Origin: Gloeophyllum trabeum ATCC 11539
Lineage: Eukaryota; Basidiomycota; Agaricomycetes; Gloeophyllales; Gloeophyllaceae
Direction: 5' to 3'
Length of the DNA: 64,000 bases
Assembly: GCF_000344685.1 (NCBI RefSeq)
Contig: NW_006920423.1
Location: forward strand, 690,736 to 754,735
The translations under genes and the position numbers were made by a program. Below are positions 58,732 to 64,000 of the stretch, one piece after another (positions within the stretch are counted from its first letter, which is position 1; the number at the start of each line of letters is the position of its first letter). Below the pieces are notes generated by a model. It was not told the DNA's origin. It searched no databases and saw only the letters and a program-made list of their open reading frames with translations.

Positions 58732-61728
58732 ATGGCCGACGTGCACCCAGTAGAGTCTTCTGCGAAGCTGCAGGTTCCCGCATTGGAGGCCCAGCACGCG
58801 AAGGAGCCAAAGAAACCGAAGGACAAGAAGAAACCTGACGCATCTGCGTCTGCTCATCCTTTGGAGGTTCGTGACCTGCGGAAACAGTGCGAGATAGGTG
58901 CGCTGAACGGACGCGTACTAGCTCAACCCCCCACCCGCGTTCTTCGATCACCGTATCAAAATCTTCGAGCAGCTAAAGACGGAGTACGACGAATGGGTGA
59001 AATGTGAGTCCCCTCTCATCTAAATATCCTTATTATCCAACCGCTATGCAGCACAACCACGGCAGACGATACACATCACGCTCCCGGATGGATCTGAGCG
59101 CCAGGGGACAAGCTGGGAAACGTCTCCGATGGACGTTGCGAAGGAGCTCTCCAAGAGTCTGTCGGAACGCGTCGTTATTGCCAAGGGACGTACCTTTCTC
59201 CACTCACTCTCCAACCCAAACCAATGGATCCGCCTCTAGGTGGATGGCGAGTTGTGGGATCTAGAAAGGCCGCTGGAGCGTTCATGCAACTTAGAATTGC
59301 TAGATTTCGAACATCCAGAAGGTGCACATTCATTCATCATAGTGATCAGTCCAATTCTCACTTCCCCGCAGGGAAGAAGGTCTTCTGGCACTCGTCCGCG
59401 CACGTCCTGGGTGAAGCTGCAGAACGGCACTATGGCTGCCACCTGTGCCTGGGCCCCCCGACAGATGATGGATTCTTCTACGAAATGGGCATTGAGGACC
59501 GGTATGATCTTCTTAATGTGATGCTGGCAGGCTACCGTAACGTCCACGTAGTCCAGTCGTCCAAGCTGACTATCCCTGGCTCGAGAAAGTGGCGGAGTCG
59601 GCTATAAAAGAACGACAGAAATTCGAACGGCTCGTGGTACCCAAGGAGAAACTGCTCGAAATGTTCAATGTGAGTACTATTACTCGTACGCGACTTTGCG
59701 TTGTGCTAATCGCTAGGCTTTAAGTACAATAAATATAAGCAGTATCTAATACAGACGAAAATCCCTGACGGCAGCTCCACGACAGTCTACCGTTGTGGTC
59801 CGATGGTGGATCTCTGTGTCGGGCCGCACATCCCACATACAGGAAGGATCAAGGCGTTCATGATTACCAAGGTTCGCTGATGCCATCTTGTAAGCGGGAG
59901 TAGACTTAGTGACCATCCTCCCTCACCGCCTGCAGAACTCTTCGTCGTACTTCCTCGGAGACTCGAACAACGACTCGCTACAACGGGTCTACGGGATATC
60001 TTTCCCGGACAAGAAGCAACTGTCGGAGTACAAGGCATTCCTTGCGGAAGCCGCCAAGCGCGATCATCGTAAGATAGGCAAGGTATACGAGCTTACTATG
60101 ACTTGCACTTCTGTTACTGACGCTATCATAGGAGCAAGAACTATTCTTCTTTAATGACCTTAGTCCTGGAAGTTGTTTCTGGCTACCGCACGGTACTCGG
60201 ATATACAACACGCTCATGGAGCTCATGAGGGTGAGTACACAAGACAGCATTTTCCGTGAGCCTCAACTAACGTCCCTATACAGTCAGAGTACTATAAGCG
60301 GGACTACCAAGAAGGTAACAATCGGGCCCTCCATCGCACTCACCCTCTCGCTCACGCTCATAAGTGATCTCACCAAACATGTACCACTCGAAGCTCTGGG
60401 AGACCTCCGGGCACTGGCAGAACTACAAGGACGACATGTTCACCCTCGACATCGAGAAGGAGAAGTGGGCGCTCAAGCCGATGAACTGCCCGGGTCACTG
60501 CCTGATCTTCGACTCGCGCGACCGCAGCTACAAGGAGCTCCCCATCCGCATGGCGGAGTTCGGGATCATCCACCGGAACGAGGCGAGCGGCGCGCTGACG
60601 GGGCTCACGCGAGTGCGGCGGTTCGTCCAAGACGACACGCATATATTCTGCATGCCGTCGCAGGTGAGGATCTCACGCTGCCGGATCGATGCGAGTGCGC
60701 CTAAGTGGGTTTTGGCAGATCGAAGACGAGATTGGGGCGCTGTTCGATTTCATGAAGCATGTCTATGGGCTGTTTGGCTTCGAGTTCAAGCTAGAGCTGT
60801 CCACGCGCCCAGATAACTACCTGGGCACGATTGAGACGTGGAATTTCGCGGAAGAGGTAGGTTGCATGCTCAGTACCCCTCTACCAGCGCAGGATCTGAG
60901 CGTTTGTTCAGCAATTGAAGAAGGCGCTCGACACCTTCTACCCTGGTCAATGGGAGCTGAACCCTGGAGACGGCGCATTCTATGGACCGAAGATCGACAT
61001 CACGATCAGCGACGCCCTCAAGCGCTCCTTCCAATGCGCTACCATACAGCTGGACTTCCAGCTACCTGAGCGCTTCAATCTGAAGTACCGTAGCGGTGAT
61101 GAAGCGCCCAACCCTGACAAGCCGACGAGGCCGGTCATGATCCATCGTGCTATCCTGGGCAGTCTCGAGCGGTTCATAGCTATCATCACGGAGCACTTCG
61201 CCGGGAAATGGTACTTCCAAATGTTCTCTAGCATTGGGCCTGATCTGACACGAGGGGATTTACAGGCCGTTCTGGCTCTCACCACGTCAAGTCCTGGTAA
61301 TCCCTGTCTCTGTGCCATACGTACGTCCATTTGCTGTATCGATCGTCATTGTATTGAAGCCACCTTGCCTCCTGCAGAAAGAGTATGCATCCCAAGTGGC
61401 GCGGCATCTGAGTAGTCTTGGGATCTTTGCGGACGTTGATAATGGGGAGAACACCTTACCCAAGAAAATCCGTAACGGAGAAATCGCCCAATACAATTTC
61501 ATCCTGGGTAAGCTTGGTGCTACTATATGTACAAAGGTGAGTGAATACTGAATACATCATTGTGATGTAGTTGTCGGCCAAGACGAATTGGACAACCACT
61601 CTGTGAATGTCCGGAACCGAGATGACGTGGGTACGAAGGCGAGGAGCGAAACGATCCCGCTAGACGAGATCGCGCAGAAACTAGTTGCATTGAAAGTGTC
61701 CAAGAGTCTCCAGAATAAACTAGTGTAA
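58732..61728 (+). CDS. Threonyl-tRNA synthetase
   Basis: Charges tRNA-Thr with threonine and corrects mis-charged serine. Sixteen exons (58732-58866, 58922-59003, 59052-59185, 59240-59321, 59372-59501, 59552-59669, 59725-59871, 59936-60082, 60132-60230, 60284-60314, 60365-60663, 60719-60856, 60912-61210, 61266-61320, 61378-61507, 61571-61728) close in phase and give 727 residues. A Lys-rich N-terminal extension is followed by a TGS domain ([12 protein letters not shown]) and the editing domain with HSSAH and CVGPH. The catalytic core carries MNCPGH, motif 2 [14 protein letters not shown] and the [12 protein letters not shown] segment; an anticodon-binding domain starts at [12 protein letters not shown]. 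There is no evident mitochondrial presequence. The third intron begins GG rather than GT; other sites are normal. The gene converges on the CstF-64-like gene. Confidence 0.95.
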
Positions 61729-61810
61729 AGTACCGAAGTGCATGTTTTTTAGAAATGCTGTGATGGACGGTATCTTTGACTACTTAGACCACCGCTCATG
61801 TTCCAAAACT
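61729..61810. terminator. Shared 3' end region of two convergent genes
   Basis: Only 82 bp separate the two stop codons, so the 3' untranslated regions of the synthetase and the CstF-64-like gene must overlap as antisense transcripts. Confidence 0.55.
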
Positions 61811-63390
61811 TCATTGCTGCTGCATCAGATGTGGAGCGAATTGCGACCGCTGTGCACACGAAGTTAGAGAAGCTCAGGTGGACAATGCGAAGTAAAAGAC
61901 AAACGATTTGGTTCACGGTCGCCCGAGTCGGGGGATCTAGCGCATCGATCTGCTGCTGGGACATTTTCAAGACATGCTGAAGCATGGCCTGTACGAGAAT
62001 ATGAGATGAAGTATGATAGCCACGGCAGTGCGCAATCTTTACCTGCGACGCCGGATCGATCTGCAAGCCTTGCTGCGGCTGGGTCGGCGTAGGCGGCTGT
62101 GGTGGCGGGGCCTGGTAGTAAGGTAGTTGTGACTGCGGTACATGCGCAGGAGGTACGTGTGGAGGGGGGGCTTGTGTCTGGTATGGTGGCATAGGGGGCA
62201 TTTGATGTTGACTGTGGACCGGCGGGGGCATGGACATAGACGGTGGGGGCAGCATGGGCTGCCCTTGATGCATACCGGGCGGTTGCTGGTTGTACATGTT
62301 CGGCGGGAACGGAGGTTGGGGAGGCACGGACGGCGTCGGGGGAGTAACGTGTGGAGGTGGTCTCGATGCCGCTGCGGCAGCAGCCGCTTGCATGCGCTGG
62401 TGGAAACGTTAGAGCCATGTATCGCAGAATAAAAACGGACCTTACCGTGATAATTGCTTCGTCAAGAATCTTGTGCATGATCATGGCTTGGAAGAGGGCA
62501 TACCCGAGCTGTGGATGCGCCATCAGTAGTTTTCGTGCTTGCTCCGGATGCGTGATAACAAACGCCTAAAGGTAAAAGCAAGAGACTTAGCACATAAATT
62601 CAAGTGCTTTTGCCTGTACTCAGGCCGAACCTTCATTTGCGCCAGCACTTCAATCACTTGGCTGGGAGGCATCTCAGCGAGAACTTGTGAGATCACATCT
62701 GGAGGTGTCTTTCCTGGTGGCACCGGTACACCTGGAGGAATTGCCGCCAGAAAAGCGTTGGGATCTTGATTTCTTGAGGCGCCGGAGCCTCCACCGCCTC
62801 TGTGCACGTCACGTTCACGTTCGCGCCATTGGGCTCTTGACTCGCCGCTGTCGACGATCTCACCGCGGACTGTCGTCTTTCCCTCTAGGAAGGGGTCCGA
62901 ATCAGCAAGGTCTATCCGCAGCGGACGCCCTCCAACGTCAATATTGTTGAGGTTTCGGACGGCGGACATAGCCGTCTCGTGATCTAAGTGTTGAGCCATG
63001 TCACAATGGGGTTATCATCAGGATTGGGTATATTGAATGTTGTTTATAGAATTACATTGCTGTCAAGTCAGACGTACCCGTGAATTCACAAAATCCGTAT
63101 CCGCGCGGCTTCCCCGTCTCCCTATCGAACACGAGTCTTACGACGAGCTGTTGAGTTGGGAAACAAGACATAGACATAGATCAAATACCTGAAGCCAATA
63201 ACCTGCCCAACTGACTTGAAAACATCGATTAATTGCTCCTTTGTGGGTATAAGTATGCGGTTATCTTCCGGCACGAGGACGCCTTAACATACTTCACCCA
63301 TATTATATGGGACATTGCCAACTAAGTAGGCCGTTAGCAAGCAATACCAAAGCAGACCTTCGACGACTCACCAAAGACTACTTTGCTCAT
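61811..63390 (-). CDS. CstF-64/Rna15-type mRNA 3'-end processing factor
   Basis: An RNA-binding subunit of the cleavage and polyadenylation machinery that binds U/GU-rich sequence downstream of the cleavage site, in the nucleus. Nine exons (63390-63372, 63321-63293, 63238-63189, 63136-63078, 62983-62631, 62565-62446, 62396-62043, 61988-61905, 61849-61811) close in phase and give 368 residues. The RRM is at about 4-82 with RNP2 VFVGNVPY and RNP1 KPRGYGFCEF. The hinge that binds CstF-77/Rna14 is at about 140-210 (DVISQVLAEMPPSQVIEVLAQMKAFV). A Pro/Gln/Met-rich linker leads to the C-terminal helical domain (AMLQHVLKMSQQQIDALDP to RSQFAPHLMQQQ). Small first exons are typical of RRM genes in these fungi. 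Confidence 0.95.
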
Positions 63391-63734
63391 TGTGCAGACC
63401 GGCTGTCAGGAAACCTGAATCTCAGCACTGCGATTCTGCGAAACACGGATGGCGGCCATTCGAATTCGCGGTTATTACCGTGCATCACGTGATTGTCCCA
63501 CCTACCGCACATCGTGACATCCCGAAAGGGGTACACACATCGGACAACTCAATATATGATGCTGACCTGAACCCGGTCGTGAATGTCAAACCGTAAGAAG
63601 TAATATACAGCCAAAGCAATATGTAATACTCATTTTGAGATTGTTTAGTCCAGCAATAGACAGTAAGGAATATCAAATATGACATTAGCTGCCGTTAAGG
63701 GGAATATATCTGCCCGTAGGCAACCTTTCTCTCC

Positions 63735-63766
63735 ATGTTATATGTGATGACATATAACATATATGG
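63735..63766. repeat. AT-rich inverted repeat
   Basis: GTTATATGT and ACATATAAC form a 9-bp stem around a GATG loop, and further ATATAACATATATGG sequence follows. It could be a cruciform-prone site or the end of a small mobile element; no partner end is visible in the window. Confidence 0.5.
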
Positions 63767-63949
63767 GGACGGTTACCACCCGAGAGTTATAACTTAAGTA
63801 TATAACGAGAGTGTACGCAACACAGTATTCCAAATATGGCTCAGCATATGGGTACTTGTGATATAATTTACCAGATTCACGCATCAGAATCCACTTCAGC
63901 CTGTGAACAATATGTCATATATGGCTTTCAATCGATATTGAGTGGGCCG

Positions 63950-63996
63950 CCGGCGGCAACAGGCGGCGCCACTCAGCGGCAACAGGCGGCGCCCCT
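63950..63996. repeat. Short GC-rich direct repeat
   Basis: CGGCAACAGGCGGCGCC occurs twice, about 27 bp apart, at the right edge of the window. The edge prevents telling whether it is the start of a longer tandem array or part of a coding region. Confidence 0.55.
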
Positions 63997-64000
63997 TTGC

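Larger units (their letters stand above)
63391..64000. other. Promoter and AT-rich region at the window end
   Basis: No supported gene. It holds an AT-rich palindrome near 63735-63766 and, at the very end, two copies of a GC-rich 17-bp unit (CGGCAACAGGCGGCGCC). Confidence 0.5.

Overview
The window is a 64-kb piece of a basidiomycete nuclear genome, most likely from an agaricomycete and plausibly a polypore. The evidence is the dense set of short introns (mostly 48-65 nt, GT-AG, often with a CTRAY-like branch site), head-to-head and tail-to-tail housekeeping genes, and several protein families known mainly from Agaricomycetes. About two dozen genes can be supported. For most of them I rebuilt the exon structure by hand and checked that the reading phase closes over every intron.

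Region 1 (1-18.7 kb) is an accessory-like stretch. It holds the 5' part of a secreted S41-type peptidase, a single-pass membrane protein with a long disordered tail, a newly assembled six-cysteine small secreted protein, a serine-rich protein with two membrane segments, and a divergent pair of UstYa/DUF3328-type proteins. A But2-like protein, a 52-residue secreted peptide with a dibasic (Arg-Arg) site and an orphan seven-helix membrane protein follow. S41 peptidase, UstY proteins and a Kex2-type peptide precursor are the gene types of dikaritin (ustiloxin-like) RiPP clusters, so a RiPP system is the most interesting hypothesis here. The parts are spread out and the peptide lacks the classic repeated cores, so it remains a hypothesis.

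Region 2 (18.7-25.7 kb) is poor in genes. It contains the decayed 3' end of a LINE-like element, an intact proline iminopeptidase, and an assembly gap of 590 N flanked by the same 485-bp sequence on both sides, probably a false gap or false duplication.

Region 3 (25.7-43.5 kb) is gene-rich and conserved: a putative mitochondrial protein, an acidic nuclear-type protein with short tandem repeats, a 15-exon gene for a PH-domain protein of 3,353 residues, a frame-shifted small ORF, RBX1 head to head with tubulin cofactor C, and a small cysteine-rich protein.

Region 4 (44.4-57.7 kb) is a tandem array of four secreted type B carboxylesterase genes on the minus strand: three apparently intact, one a pseudogene. 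Two decayed 3' ends of proline iminopeptidase genes lie beside copies 1 and 2, so the duplicated unit once carried both genes. A 1.2-kb terminal-inverted-repeat element sits between copies 3 and 4.

Region 5 (58.7-64 kb) returns to housekeeping genes: cytosolic-type threonyl-tRNA synthetase (16 exons, one intron with an apparent GG 5' splice site) converging on a CstF-64/Rna15-type RNA 3'-end processing factor.
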